From Laspinema palackyanum D2a (lineage in GTDB: Bacteria; Cyanobacteriota; Cyanobacteriia; Cyanobacteriales; Laspinemataceae): a DNA stretch of 64,000 nucleotides. Under the pieces are notes generated by a model. That model saw only the letters and a program-made list of their open reading frames with translations, was not told where the DNA came from and did no database searches. Position numbers and translations under genes: made by a program. The stretch's first letter is position 1. Each line of letters starts with the position of its first letter. Of the stretch, positions 10,262-19,339 are shown one piece after another. The stretch is taken from assembly GCA_025370845.1 (NCBI GenBank), contig JAMXFF010000028.1, positions 1 to 64,000 of the forward strand, written 5' to 3'.

Positions 10262-11773
10262 TTATTGCCATTGTCTGGGTTCTTCCCAACCGGGTTGGTA
10301 GTGACGCAATAAGCTGGTATCCAGGTTGGGTCCCTCGGAGTCGATCGCGAAGGTAATGGTGGGGTCTGGATGACCCGTCAGGGTTCGCAACAAGTCGCCG
10401 GTGTCCACATTCCAGAGTTTAATGGTCTTTTCCAGGCTGCCACTGGCGAGGGTTTTGCCATCGTGACTGAGGGTGACGCCGCGAACGATCCCCGAATGAG
10501 CGGCGATCGCCCGAATCAAACCGCCGGATTCTAAATTCCAAATTTTAATCGTCCCATCCTGAGAACCACTGATTAACAATTGACCGTTGGGACTAATCGC
10601 CAGAGAAATTGCCACATCGGTATCAATATTAAATGAGCGAATTAAGGCCCCAGTTTGGAGATTCCAGAGATTAAGCTTTTTATCAATGCCTCCGGTGGCG
10701 AGGATAGTCCCATCAGGACTCAGGGAAATTGGGCGAACGGTTCCAGAATGCCCACTGAGGGTCCGCAAGCGTTGCCCTTGGACGAGATCCCAAATATCGA
10801 TGGTGCCATCGTAGCCGCCACTGACCAAAATTTTGCTATCTTCACTAATGGCAATGGCACTGACTCCGCTGGTATGTCCAGCTAGGGTGCGAATAAAATC
10901 CCCGCGACCCCGTTGCCAAATATTTAATTTTTTTTCTGTACTGCCACTGGCGAGAGATTGTCCCGCTTGACCCCCAGCGATGGGATAAAAGGACCAGGAA
11001 TGTCCACAGAGGGCTTGAGTAATTTCGCGATCGCGCAGTTTCCAGAGTTTAATGGTGCCATCGTAGCTGCTGCTGGCAACTAGACCCCCATCGGCACTGA
11101 TGGCAACAGGATAGACATAGTTGGAGGATCCCGTGAGGATGCGTAACCATTCCGTAGAAACCGGGATAGAGCTCAGGGATTCCAGATAGAGATTCAGTCC
11201 ACCCATATAAAAGAGGTCATCGAGGCAGAGGCGGGCGCGACCCTCGCTCATGGCGATTAAATGGGTGGGTAAAAATCCCGCTAAAATCGGGTGATATTCG
11301 GATGGGGACGGGGGAATCGGTTCGGGAATCAGGACAAAAATGATGGCCGATTGGTGCTTAATTTGGGAGAGTTCCAGATCCCAGACTAAGGGGGAAGTGG
11401 AACCCCAAATGGCCTGAACGCAAAGGGCGATCGCGGGATTGGCTTGGAGGGTAAAATCGCCAGGGTTTGGGGATTGTGGCGAATGAGCGGGGTCAATTCG
11501 AGTCACCCGGTGATCTAAATAGGTGGCGACGGCTTCGACCCCTAGCTGATGGCACAGGCGATCGCGAAATAGTTCCGAGATGGGGGCCGGGGATTGAGTC
11601 CAAGACAGTCTCTGTTCACAGGCTGAGTGAATGGCCCTGAAGCGTTCACCTGCGATCGTCACCTGTTCGCCATGCAAACCCGGAGACTGGCAATGCAGCA
11701 GTTCGGCACTCGGGTGATTGAGCCGTTTAATAAAATCCGCCTGTTGAAATTTTAGGGGGGTTGTCCAGTCCAT
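10262..11773 (-). CDS. WD40 repeat protein with unassigned N-terminal domain
   Basis: 503 residues. The first 215 or so form a domain I do not recognise, without obvious catalytic motifs. The rest is a WD40 propeller of six clear repeats (for example SYDGTIKLWKL, GYDGTIDIWDL, SQDGTIKIWNL) and a degenerate seventh, enough for one closed seven-bladed propeller. There is no signal peptide or membrane segment, so it is probably cytoplasmic and acts as a binding scaffold. It is convergent with the TPM gene and separated from it by a palindromic repeat. The N-terminal region may be an effector-associated domain as in other cyanobacterial WD40 proteins. That is inference. Confidence 0.8.
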   Translation of the reverse strand: MDWTTPLKFQQADFIKRLNHPSAELLHCQSPGLHGEQVTIAGERFRAIHSACEQRLSWTQSPAPISELFRDRLCHQLGVEAVATYLDHRVTRIDPAHSPQSPNPGDFTLQANPAIALCVQAIWGSTSPLVWDLELSQIKHQSAIIFVLIPEPIPPSPSEYHPILAGFLPTHLIAMSEGRARLCLDDLFYMGGLNLYLESLSSIPVSTEWLRILTGSSNYVYPVAISADGGLVASSSYDGTIKLWKLRDREITQALCGHSWSFYPIAGGQAGQSLASGSTEKKLNIWQRGRGDFIRTLAGHTSGVSAIAISEDSKILVSGGYDGTIDIWDLVQGQRLRTLSGHSGTVRPISLSPDGTILATGGIDKKLNLWNLQTGALIRSFNIDTDVAISLAISPNGQLLISGSQDGTIKIWNLESGGLIRAIAAHSGIVRGVTLSHDGKTLASGSLEKTIKLWNVDTGDLLRTLTGHPDPTITFAIDSEGPNLDTSLLRHYQPGWEEPRQWQ

Positions 11774-12075
11774 TGGTTGCTGTTATCGTTCTTCCCAAGA
11801 TTGTACATGGATTGTCTGAGTGGACCTGTGGCGACGGCCTAATCGGCGATCGCCTCGGAAACAAAGCACCCTAGAAATATGAACCCACAATCACCCACAG
11901 TAGATCGGTAACGGATAACTTCCTCGCTTACATCCAATCTAAACTATAAAATCTGTACCAAAAAACCGGGTTTCTGACTTCAATCTTGGATCTTAACGGA
12001 GATGAGTGTCAAGAAACCCGATTTCGAGAAACGGTGTTTCCTAGAATCAAACACCGCCAATTTTCTGGGGAGTCC
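11774..12075. other. Intergenic stretch with one palindromic repeat
   Basis: About 300 bases between two minus-strand genes. It should contain the 3' end of the symporter transcript and the promoter of the WD40 gene. A palindromic repeat occupies 11959-12027. No small gene is visible. Confidence 0.5.
11959..12027. repeat. Palindromic dispersed repeat, AAACCGGGTTT family, copy 2
   Basis: The arm AAAAACCGGGTTTCTGAC and the imperfect inverted arm GTCAAGAAACCCGATTTC enclose about 30 bp. This copy is more diverged than those at 17978 and 49761. Confidence 0.65.
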
Positions 12076-13767
12076 CTAATCTAAATGTTCCTCATCCATC
12101 TCCTCTAGGGCGAGGGGTTCATTCCCTGGAGAGCGAAGATTCTCCAACATTGTTTGGATTTCTAGGGGCGGGGGCGGCGTCAGGCGAGAGACAATCAAAG
12201 TCACCGCAAAATTAATGATCATGCCAATGGTCCCGATACCTTCAGCGGAAATGCCAAATAACCAGGGTTCCATCCCGTAGAAATTCACCGCGATAATATA
12301 GTAGGCCGTGAACGCCAACCCCGCAACCATCCCAGCAATGGCTCCTTCTCGATTGGTTCGCCCATCAAAGATGCCTAAAATAATCACGGGGAAAAAGCTC
12401 GCTGCAGCTAACCCAAAGGCAAACGCCACCACCTGGGCGACAAATCCGGGCGGGTTGATCCCAAAGTATCCGGCAATGGCAATGGCAAATCCCACCATAA
12501 TCCGTCCCACCATCACCCGCTTAGTTTCCGAGGCGCGGGGATTGATTAGTCGGTAATAAATATCATGGGCAACGGAACTAGAAATCACCAACAATAAACC
12601 CGATGCGGTAGACAAGGCAGCGGCTAATCCGCCAGCAGCAACCAAGCCCACGACCCAAGGGGCCAGATTCGCCACTTCTGGAGTGGATAAGACGATGATA
12701 TCCCGGTCAATGTTAATTTCATTGGTATCTGGGTCCGGTGTCAGTTCCAAGACTCCATCGGCGTTTTTGTCTTCAAAGGTTAAGAGTCCGGTTTGTTCCC
12801 ATTTGGTCGCCCAATCGAGTTGGCTGACTTGTTCGAGGGTTTGCCCGTTTAAGTTGTTAATGAGGTTATAGCGGGCAAAGGTGGACAAGGCAGGGGCGGT
12901 GGTATAGAGAATGGCGATAAATAGGAGCGCCCACCCTGCTGAGTAACGGGCGGCGCGAATATCGGTGACGGTATAAAATCTGACGATGACATGAGGCAAC
13001 CCGGCAGTTCCCACCATCAGGGCGATGGTGATGAACAGGACATCCAGCATGGACTTTTCGGTAAAGGGTTGGGTATATTCCGCAAATCCGAGGTCTAGCT
13101 GAATTTGGTTGAGTTGGGGAACAATGTCGCTGAAGGTAAAGGCGAGTTGGGGGAAGGGGTTGCCGGTGAGTTGAAAGGACAGGGCGATTGCTGGGATCAA
13201 GTAGGCGACAATTAATACGCTGTATTGGGCGACTTGGGTCCAGGTAATTCCTTTCATGCCCCCCAAAACGGCAAAAAAGCCGACAATAATCATGCCGATG
13301 ACAACGCCTTGGTTGATATCGACTTGCAGGAATCGGCTGAAGACGATGCCGACGCCGCGCATCTGTCCGGCGACATAGGTGAGGGAAATGAAGATGGCGG
13401 CGACGACGGCGACTAAGCGGGCGGTGGTGGAGTAGTAGCGATCGCCGACAAAATCCGGGACGGTGTATTTTCCGAATTTCCGCAGATAGGGGGCTAAAAG
13501 CAGGGCGAGGAGAACATACCCTCCGGTCCATCCCATCAGATAAATGGATCCGTCATACCCGAGGACGGAGATCAGTCCCGCCATTGAGATAAAGGAGGCG
13601 GCAGACATCCAGTCGGCAGCGGTGGCGGCCCCATTGGCGACTGCGGGAATCCCCTGTCCGGCAACGAAGAATCCTTTACTATCTCTCACCCGCGATCGCC
13701 AGCCGATATAGGTGTACAGAATAAAGGAGAGAATGACCAGGATCGTTGTCCATGCTTCTACTGACAT
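12076..13767 (-). CDS. Sodium:solute symporter, large subunit
   Basis: 563 residues with about 13 membrane segments, an SSS-family secondary transporter. The signature block GAATAADWMSAASFISMAGL is near the N-terminus. The closest type I recall is the VC_2705-like subfamily, distantly related to acetate permease ActP, which is always paired with a DUF4212 small subunit, as here. The substrate is probably a small organic acid but is not determined by the sequence. A loop of about 50 residues between membrane segments near residues 310-360 is acidic (EDKNADGVLELTPDPDTNE). The gene starts 3 bp after the stop of the small-subunit gene, so translational coupling is likely. Confidence 0.9.
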   Translation of the reverse strand: MSVEAWTTILVILSFILYTYIGWRSRVRDSKGFFVAGQGIPAVANGAATAADWMSAASFISMAGLISVLGYDGSIYLMGWTGGYVLLALLLAPYLRKFGKYTVPDFVGDRYYSTTARLVAVVAAIFISLTYVAGQMRGVGIVFSRFLQVDINQGVVIGMIIVGFFAVLGGMKGITWTQVAQYSVLIVAYLIPAIALSFQLTGNPFPQLAFTFSDIVPQLNQIQLDLGFAEYTQPFTEKSMLDVLFITIALMVGTAGLPHVIVRFYTVTDIRAARYSAGWALLFIAILYTTAPALSTFARYNLINNLNGQTLEQVSQLDWATKWEQTGLLTFEDKNADGVLELTPDPDTNEINIDRDIIVLSTPEVANLAPWVVGLVAAGGLAAALSTASGLLLVISSSVAHDIYYRLINPRASETKRVMVGRIMVGFAIAIAGYFGINPPGFVAQVVAFAFGLAAASFFPVIILGIFDGRTNREGAIAGMVAGLAFTAYYIIAVNFYGMEPWLFGISAEGIGTIGMIINFAVTLIVSRLTPPPPLEIQTMLENLRSPGNEPLALEEMDEEHLD

Positions 13768-13770
13768 CAG

Positions 13771-14034
13771 TTAGTCTCTCCGATTGCTGTCGTTGTATTT
13801 GCGATCGAGTTTATCCATTTGAATGGCATATATGAAAATCAGGACCACGAAGATATAAATGGATCCTTGCTGGGCCATCCAAAAGCCGAAGGGTAGACTT
13901 CCAATCCGAATCAGGTTGAGGGGTTGCACGAATAAAATGCTGCACCCAATGGAGACGATTCCCCAGACGATCAGCAGGTTGCGAATTAAGGCTTTGTTGG
14001 CCCGCCAATAAGCGTGACGATCTTCGTTGTTCAT
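13771..14034 (-). CDS. DUF4212 symporter small subunit
   Basis: An 87-residue membrane protein with two hydrophobic segments (LIVWGIVSIGCSILFV and QQGSIYIFVVLIFIYAI) and basic ends. The N-terminal HAYWRANKALIRNLLIVW is typical of DUF4212, the sodium/substrate symporter small subunit. It is the first gene of a two-gene operon with the SSS symporter, which begins 3 bp downstream. The small subunit is presumed to assemble with the large one in the cytoplasmic membrane. Confidence 0.9.
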   Translation of the reverse strand: MNNEDRHAYWRANKALIRNLLIVWGIVSIGCSILFVQPLNLIRIGSLPFGFWMAQQGSIYIFVVLIFIYAIQMDKLDRKYNDSNRRD

Positions 14035-14709
14035 GATTTTTTATCAAGGGGAGTTTTGTGAAAGAAGTTTAATCAGCATACAGTGGGATGCTTTGGCTAC
14101 GCTAGAGGGAAAGATATTTTTCCCTGGGGGAAAAATAGCGGAGGTTTAGCGATCGCCTCTTGAGTAGAAGTGTGAGATATTATTGCTACAGATACCGATA
14201 CAAATTTTTTATGGGGATCGCTGATCCCAAGTGAGGGTAAATCCCGGCGATCGCCTTCCTCTGAATCATTTCCGGCTGGGGCGCTACAAGGGCCGATTCT
14301 TGATCCCCATGTTTAAATGACGATGGCAAGTTCTTTTTTAGAGTTCTACATTAGGGCGTGGTTTGGCAACTTTTCCTGTCCTGTTCTCGTCCGGTGAAAT
14401 TCCCCCCAGGAGAGAAATTTTTTCGGCTTTTTGTGGGTGTGTCCCCTGCATCTGTGCCCCGTGAGGTAGAGTGGGAAGAGTGGTTGGTTAAGCGGCTATT
14501 CCTATCAGGGGAGATTGTCCGCTTGTGATTCGTATCACACCTATGGTCAGAACTCAAACGCTATAACCCTTAGAGGACAGTCATTTAAAAATTTATTACG
14601 GAAGGCGTCCAAACATTTATGAAGAAATGTTGCAGTTGCTTGATTTAACTGTTAAAGTATGCTCAAGGGCGACTTAAGTCCATACTCGTATCTAGGAGGC
14701 CAGCCCACC

Positions 14710-14745
14710 ATGTACAACAACCCAACGGATACAGTTCGCGACTAA
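14710..14745 (+). other. 11-codon ORF with strong ribosome binding site
   Basis: ATG at 14710 encodes MYNNPTDTVRD then TAA. AGGAGG at 14694-14699 is perfectly placed ten bases upstream. Such a strong site before so short a frame suggests a leader peptide or the surviving 5' end of a destroyed gene. The TDTVRD string resembles, from memory, the start of region 1.2 in cyanobacterial group 2 sigma factors (TD.VR.YL..IGR), but nothing similar continues after the stop in any frame I read. Confidence 0.35.
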
Positions 14746-14775
14746 GAATAGGACCGAGGGGGAAATGGAACCTTG

Positions 14776-14922
14776 CTACCGCGTATCATTCAACATCAAA
14801 CGGCGCGAAGGCGGATTGTCAATTTCAATCATACTTGTGGATTGGGTTTCCCGAGTAGAATTGGCATCTGAGGCGTTGAATCCACTACCCTGATTAGGCT
14901 TTGAAGTATTTTCACCCGGCAT
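14776..14922 (-). CDS. Possible small protein, 48 residues
   Basis: An open frame MPGENTSKPNQGSG...SRRLMLNDTR, hydrophilic and rich in Ser, Asn and Thr. No Shine-Dalgarno sequence precedes the ATG. I do not recognise it. Its composition is protein-like, but the length allows chance occurrence. It overlaps nothing else. Confidence 0.25.
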   Translation of the reverse strand: MPGENTSKPNQGSGFNASDANSTRETQSTSMIEIDNPPSRRLMLNDTR

Positions 14923-15116
14923 TTTGTGGAAGGGGTCAGTAATTGTATAACCTACCCATTCTGAACCCCTTCATCAAAATCGCTGCTGCTACTGACTGCA
15001 TTTAACTTATCCTTCTGATCGCCCAAACGGGTGACTCTGTGAAGTGCCGAAAAATATCAACAGACTTGGCATGGAATGGGTAGAGGGATAAGACCTCAAC
15101 TATGGAGGCTTCATTT

Positions 15117-15965
15117 ATGAACATTCAAGACAAGACGGCACTCATTACTGGCGCGTCCCGTGGAATTGGGCGGGCGATCGCCTTGGAGTTGGCACATCAA
15201 GGCATGAAACGAATCATAATCGTGGCCCGCGATCGCGACAAATTAGCCGAAGTGGAGGCTGAGATTGCTGCGATTGGAGTAGAGGTCGTGAGTCTCCCTT
15301 TAGATCTCACTCGACCTGTGGAAGTGGACATTGCGATCGCCAAAGCGTGGAAGCATCATGGTCCAATTCACCTCTTGGTCAATTGTGCCGGGGTCGCACA
15401 TCAGACCCCCTTCTTGCAATCGAAATTCCCGAAAATTCAGGAAGAACTTTCCCTGAATATTATGGGAATGTACGAGATCACGCGCATGGTTGCCAAACGG
15501 ATGGCAGCAAGGCAGGAAGGCACAATCGTCAACGTTTCCAGCTTAATGGGCAAAGTGGCTGCACCCACCATGTCCACCTATTCAGCAACCAAGTTCGCCA
15601 TCCTCGGCTTCACCCAAGCCTTGCGCGGGGAACTCGCGGAACATAATATCAAAGTGGTCGCACTTCTGCCCACCTTGACCGATACCGACATGGCGAAAAA
15701 CTTAGAATTGTTTCGCTGGGTTGTCCCGATGACACCGCAACAGGTGGCAAAGGCACTGGTATCGGGACTCAACAAAGACTCCTCGGAGATCTTAGTGGGA
15801 TGGCAAAGTCATTTAGCGGTTTTGTGCCAACGGATTGCACCCTGGCTATTGGATAAAATGCTGTTGATGGCTTCCCCTTTATCTGGGAGTCTGGAAAAGC
15901 GCAATTATCGCCGGAATCAAGCCAGCGATCGCCTACTCGCGGAGGCTGCTGCCGCATCCCGTTAG
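15117..15965 (+). CDS. Short-chain dehydrogenase/reductase (SDR)
   Basis: 282 residues of a classical SDR. The N-terminal cofactor motif TGASRGIG is at about residues 11-18 and NCAG near 92. The catalytic serine lies in the NVSSLMG block, and YSATK carries the catalytic Tyr and Lys. The substrate cannot be read from sequence. Relatives reduce ketones or act in lipid and polyketide metabolism with NAD(P)H. An ATG at 15102 in the same frame overlaps the ribosome binding site. GGAGG at 15104-15108, eight bases before the ATG at 15117, decides the start. The C-terminus (about 240-282) is hydrophobic then basic and may contact the membrane. The gene appears to be single. Confidence 0.88.
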   Translation: MNIQDKTALITGASRGIGRAIALELAHQGMKRIIIVARDRDKLAEVEAEIAAIGVEVVSLPLDLTRPVEVDIAIAKAWKHHGPIHLLVNCAGVAHQTPFLQSKFPKIQEELSLNIMGMYEITRMVAKRMAARQEGTIVNVSSLMGKVAAPTMSTYSATKFAILGFTQALRGELAEHNIKVVALLPTLTDTDMAKNLELFRWVVPMTPQQVAKALVSGLNKDSSEILVGWQSHLAVLCQRIAPWLLDKMLLMASPLSGSLEKRNYRRNQASDRLLAEAAAASR

Positions 15966-15998
15966 GGGGTTCCTAAAAAACTAGGTTGGCACTATTGA

Positions 15999-16027
15999 GG
16001 AGGGGCGAGAAAGCGAATCGCCCCTCC
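15999..16027 (+). terminator. Hairpin after the SDR gene
   Basis: A ten-base stem GGAGGGGCGA / TCGCCCCTCC with a nine-base loop lies 33 bp after the dehydrogenase stop codon. ATTT follows, so the T run is weak. Confidence 0.6.
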
Positions 16028-16529
16028 ATTTGGCGTGAATTTTCAAAAGGCTTAAGTCCTGTTCAGTAAACAGGGGCTGATTGATTTTACCATAACCTTT
16101 TGAATCCGACGCATCTTGCCAAAGGCATAAGAGAGAGAATTTTCCCGATCCGTTGCACCCTATGCGCCCCCAAATTGCTCCAGGTCTTGATTCCGTGGCT
16201 TGCTGACCCGGGAGATCCCAGCATTTTATGTCCGTAAATTTATAAAAAATGAATTCATTGATACAATAATCCGACGACTCATGCTAGACTCATACCAATT
16301 GGAGAATAAATTCCACGGGTAACCGAGTCAAAAGCATCAGCCAACTGTTTCGGCTGACCCGGGATCCAAATGCTCTACGCTGGGGCAATTATTTTTTTAC
16401 GTTTCCAATTTCCAATATCTTCATTCCAGAAGAATTTAATTTTTTTGGAATGATTGTAATGACCACTCATCATCTGTACAATACAAACCCAATAAACATT
16501 ATTCGTCTAGCGGCGAGGAGGTTGATCCC
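16028..16529. other. Intergenic stretch with small hairpins
   Basis: About 500 bases without a gene. A small hairpin CCTGTT/AACAGG lies near 16060 and another, TCAGCC/GGCTGA, near 16337-16357. AT-rich sequence near 16250-16300 could be the promoter of the gene at 16530, but I cannot assign -35 and -10 boxes with confidence. Confidence 0.45.
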
Positions 16530-16859
16530 ATGTTAAATGCACAACACAATTCCAAGGGAAACTTCATGGTGGTTGATTTGGCTGAGGGCGTTTTAGTCGG
16601 TTCTCTCATGCCTAAAGATAACCTCCCCGCACTCCGATCAGGATTTGCTGGATATCCGGCAAACCCCCGGTGGAATGTGATTAAATATCGGGCGTGGAAA
16701 ATGGGACGGCAGTTGCGCCAGTCTCTGGATGAAGGGGATTTAGTGGTCCGTTCCACGGATTTCATGTTAGTTCCTGCGCCGGAGAGTTCCTCAACTCAAA
16801 TTGGCAAAGTGAAGCAACAGAGCGATCGCTTTCTAACAACTCCAATGGTACTGGCTTAA
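16530..16859 (+). CDS. Small conserved-looking protein of unknown function
   Basis: A 109-residue soluble protein. AGGAGG at 16516-16521, eight bases before ATG, supports translation. The central part (VVDLAEGVLVGSL, then SGFAGYPANPRWNVIKYRAWK and GRQLRQSLDEGDLVVRSTDFMLVP) looks like a compact folded domain, and I recall similar uncharacterised cyanobacterial proteins. The last 25 residues look disordered. There is no signal peptide, membrane segment or recognisable catalytic motif. It is convergent with the DHH gene and separated from it by a perfect hairpin. Confidence 0.75.
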   Translation: MLNAQHNSKGNFMVVDLAEGVLVGSLMPKDNLPALRSGFAGYPANPRWNVIKYRAWKMGRQLRQSLDEGDLVVRSTDFMLVPAPESSSTQIGKVKQQSDRFLTTPMVLA

Positions 16860-16889
16860 CCCAAATTCATGACTTCAGAATCTTCCCCT

Positions 16890-16926
16890 AGAAGGAGCGA
16901 TCGCTTTAAAAGCGATCGCTCCTTCT
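16890..16926. terminator. Bidirectional terminator hairpin
   Basis: A perfect 17-base stem (AGAAGGAGCGATCGCTT with its complement) and a 3-base loop lie between the convergent genes ending at 16859 and 16943. CATTTTA follows on the plus strand. Two GCGATCGC octamers are built into the stem. Confidence 0.75.
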
Positions 16927-16942
16927 CATTTTATCCCCGATT

Positions 16943-17881
16943 TTAACCCTGGGCCGTAATGCGATCGATTAAGGCTTGTTTCACCTGTTCCGCATTTTCA
17001 TTCTCAACTTGACAAGTGCCTGCATTGGCATGACCCCCACCGCCATATTCCAACATCAATGCACCAATATTCAAATTGGAACTCCGATTTAAAATCGACT
17101 TACCCACGGCAAACACCGTATTTTGTTGTTTGAGTCCCCAGAGAACGTGCATGGAGATATTGCAGTCGGGATAAAGCGCATAGATGGTAAACCGATTCCC
17201 CGCATAAATGGTTTCTTCATCCCGCAAATCCAGGACCACTAGATTGCTATAAACCTTGGCACAGTCTTGAAGTTGCTGATTAAATTTATCTTGGTGCTCA
17301 AAGTACAATTCAGACCGTTCTTTGACATCAGGAAGCTGCAAAATTTCTTCAATGCTATGATTTCTACAGTAATCAATTAATTCCATCATTAATTGATAGT
17401 TAGAAATGCGGAACTCTTTAAATCTTCCTAAGCCGGTGCGAGCATCCATCAGAAAGCTCAAGAGCACCCATCCTTGGGGGTCTAAAATTTCAGAACGCTC
17501 AAATTGAGCCGAGTCTGACTTATCCACCGCTTCCATCATTTCCGTGGAGATGGTGGGAAATTTGTCCGGTCCGCCAAAGTAGTTGTAGACTACCCGGGCC
17601 GCAGAGGGAGCCTTTGGATCGATAATATAGTTATCGTGAGCGTCTTGATTGCGGATGGTTTCGCTTTCGTGGTGATCGAAGACTAAATGCGCGGTTTTGA
17701 CGTAGGGTAAATTGGTGGTAATATCGCGATCGCTGATTTCAATTTTGCCATCCTGCATATCTTTCGGATGGACGAATTTAATCTCATCGATGAGATTGAG
17801 TTCCTTTAGCAGAACAGCACAGACCAACCCATCAAAATCACTACGGGTTACTAATCGGTACTTGTGGTCGTTACTTGACAT
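16943..17881 (-). CDS. DHH/DHHA1 family phosphoesterase
   Basis: 312 residues, one DHH domain and one DHHA1 domain. Metal-binding motifs visible are RSDFDGLVCAVLL near residues 13-25, DHHES near 69-73 and the C-terminal GGGGHANAGTC typical of DHHA1. The family hydrolyses phosphodiester or phosphoanhydride bonds in nano-RNA, cyclic dinucleotides or polyphosphate using Mn2+. Members like this are often labelled exopolyphosphatase-related, but the real substrate is not known. The protein is cytoplasmic. The gene appears to be monocistronic, ending at a strong hairpin, with a palindromic repeat about 100 bp upstream of its start. Confidence 0.85.
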   Translation of the reverse strand: MSSNDHKYRLVTRSDFDGLVCAVLLKELNLIDEIKFVHPKDMQDGKIEISDRDITTNLPYVKTAHLVFDHHESETIRNQDAHDNYIIDPKAPSAARVVYNYFGGPDKFPTISTEMMEAVDKSDSAQFERSEILDPQGWVLLSFLMDARTGLGRFKEFRISNYQLMMELIDYCRNHSIEEILQLPDVKERSELYFEHQDKFNQQLQDCAKVYSNLVVLDLRDEETIYAGNRFTIYALYPDCNISMHVLWGLKQQNTVFAVGKSILNRSSNLNIGALMLEYGGGGHANAGTCQVENENAEQVKQALIDRITAQG

Positions 17882-17977
17882 ATTTCCCCCAGTTGAAGCA
17901 GTATCGGTTTATTTTCGCTATGTTTCTCTATTGAAACCGATCTGTTCTCTGCTGTCTAGGATGGAGGGACTTCATGG

Positions 17978-18052
17978 GTTAGAAACCGGGTTTCTTATCC
18001 CAATTTTTGCCAATTATCACCAATTTGGGTCAGAAACCCGGTTTCTTGTCCC
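17978..18052. repeat. Palindromic dispersed repeat, AAACCGGGTTT family, copy 3
   Basis: The arms TTAGAAACCGGGTTTCTT and CAGAAACCCGGTTTCTTG flank about 35 bp. The whole unit is close to the copy at 49761-49838, including parts of the spacer and the GTCC ending. Confidence 0.85.
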
Positions 18053-18062
18053 CTGGATTGAG

Positions 18063-19247
18063 TCAGGGATTGTCGGAGGCGATCGCATCTTCATTCAATC
18101 CCATGCCACCTCGCCACAAGTTGACCATCCGGTCTAATCCGCCCGTCGCGAGGGTCAGTCCATCAGGATACCAGGCGATCGCCTGGGCCCAATCTGACTC
18201 GGAGGAAATAAACCCCATCGCCTCTCCTGTTTGCAGATTCCAGAAGCGAATTCCATCCCGAGATGCACTGGCAAACAGTTGACCATTCGGGTTAATTTTC
18301 AGCGACTTAATCCAACTGGGATGATCCACCAGGGTGTAAAGCAGTTCTCGGTTAGCTAAATCCCAACATTTAATCGTGGCATCAAAACTACCGGAAATTA
18401 ACCGATCGCCATCGGGGGTAAAATCTAAGGTGGTAATTCCGCGATCGTGTTGAAATGAAGTCGGGAGGGGATTGCCGACAATGGCGGTTCCTTCACCGGG
18501 AATTACCGGCCATAAAATAATATTACCCTGATGAGTTCCTGCGGCAATTAATTGTCCATCTCCGCGAAAAGCTACGGAATAAATGGGTTGTAAATTTAAT
18601 AAGACTTGGATCAGTTGGCGATTTTCCAAATCCCAGAACCGAATTCCATCTAAACCCCCACTGACTAAATTTCGGCCATCGGGGGAAATGGCCAAGGAGA
18701 GTACATTACTTCTATGTTCTAAAAATTGATGTAATAATTCACCTTTTTGGACATCCCAGACTTCGATCGCCCCGCCATCTGCGGAACTCACGAGGGTATT
18801 TCCATCAGGAGAAAAAGTCAGGGCGAGGACTCTATTTTGATAGGTTCTCCAGTGACGAATCCGTTTTTCTTGTTGTAAATCCCAGATTTCAATTCTCGGA
18901 TCATTTCTGCCTCCGCCTAGGGCAATAAAGCGGCCATCGGGACTAAACGCCAGGGATTGAATCGTGGCGGATTCTCCTTCGATCGCCAGCAATAATTCTG
19001 GATTGTCCCAACTGAGGGGGATGGGGCGATCGCTTTGTCCTTGAAACCCTGAATTAGACCCTGTACCCCGGGATAATGGGGATTCTACACCCAGGTCAGG
19101 TATCCGGGGTTGAGGCGTCGCCAGAGTGACTTCCCCCAGGGAAAACAGGGCAGTTCCCAGCAGCAAGGGGAGGGTAGGAAGATAGGCAAGTAACCCCGCA
19201 ATTAAACCCCGGGTTAGGACCGGGTTTTTTAATCTGAATCTCTCCAT
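18063..19247 (-). CDS. Membrane-anchored or secreted WD40 protein
   Basis: 394 residues. Residues 12-38 form one hydrophobic segment (LIAGLLAYLPTLPLLLGTALF) after a short basic N-terminus, either a signal anchor or an uncleaved signal. About 60 linker residues follow, then seven WD40 repeats (for example LAFSPDGRFIALGG, FTPDGDRLISGSFDATIKCW, GLDRMVNLW), enough for a complete propeller. It probably acts as a protein-binding platform at the membrane. No catalytic domain is attached. The next gene upstream, merR-like, ends 92 bp away on the same strand, so co-transcription is possible but unproven. Confidence 0.82.
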   Translation of the reverse strand: MERFRLKNPVLTRGLIAGLLAYLPTLPLLLGTALFSLGEVTLATPQPRIPDLGVESPLSRGTGSNSGFQGQSDRPIPLSWDNPELLLAIEGESATIQSLAFSPDGRFIALGGGRNDPRIEIWDLQQEKRIRHWRTYQNRVLALTFSPDGNTLVSSADGGAIEVWDVQKGELLHQFLEHRSNVLSLAISPDGRNLVSGGLDGIRFWDLENRQLIQVLLNLQPIYSVAFRGDGQLIAAGTHQGNIILWPVIPGEGTAIVGNPLPTSFQHDRGITTLDFTPDGDRLISGSFDATIKCWDLANRELLYTLVDHPSWIKSLKINPNGQLFASASRDGIRFWNLQTGEAMGFISSESDWAQAIAWYPDGLTLATGGLDRMVNLWRGGMGLNEDAIASDNP

Positions 19248-19339
19248 TCAGTTCACCACTAATCGATTCAGAACTTATAACTTAACTGTATTAATTAAAA
19301 CTCCACCCCGGTCATCGGATCCCAGATTTAGACTAGAAA

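Larger units (their letters stand above)
14035..15116. other. Intergenic stretch of 1.1 kb with two tiny ORFs
   Basis: No ordinary gene. It contains the 11-codon frame at 14710-14745 behind a perfect AGGAGG and a 48-codon frame on the minus strand at 14776-14922. A candidate promoter (TTGCAG, 17 bases, TAAAGT) lies about 50 bases before the AGGAGG. The stretch also serves as the divergent upstream region of the symporter operon and the dehydrogenase gene. Confidence 0.5.
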
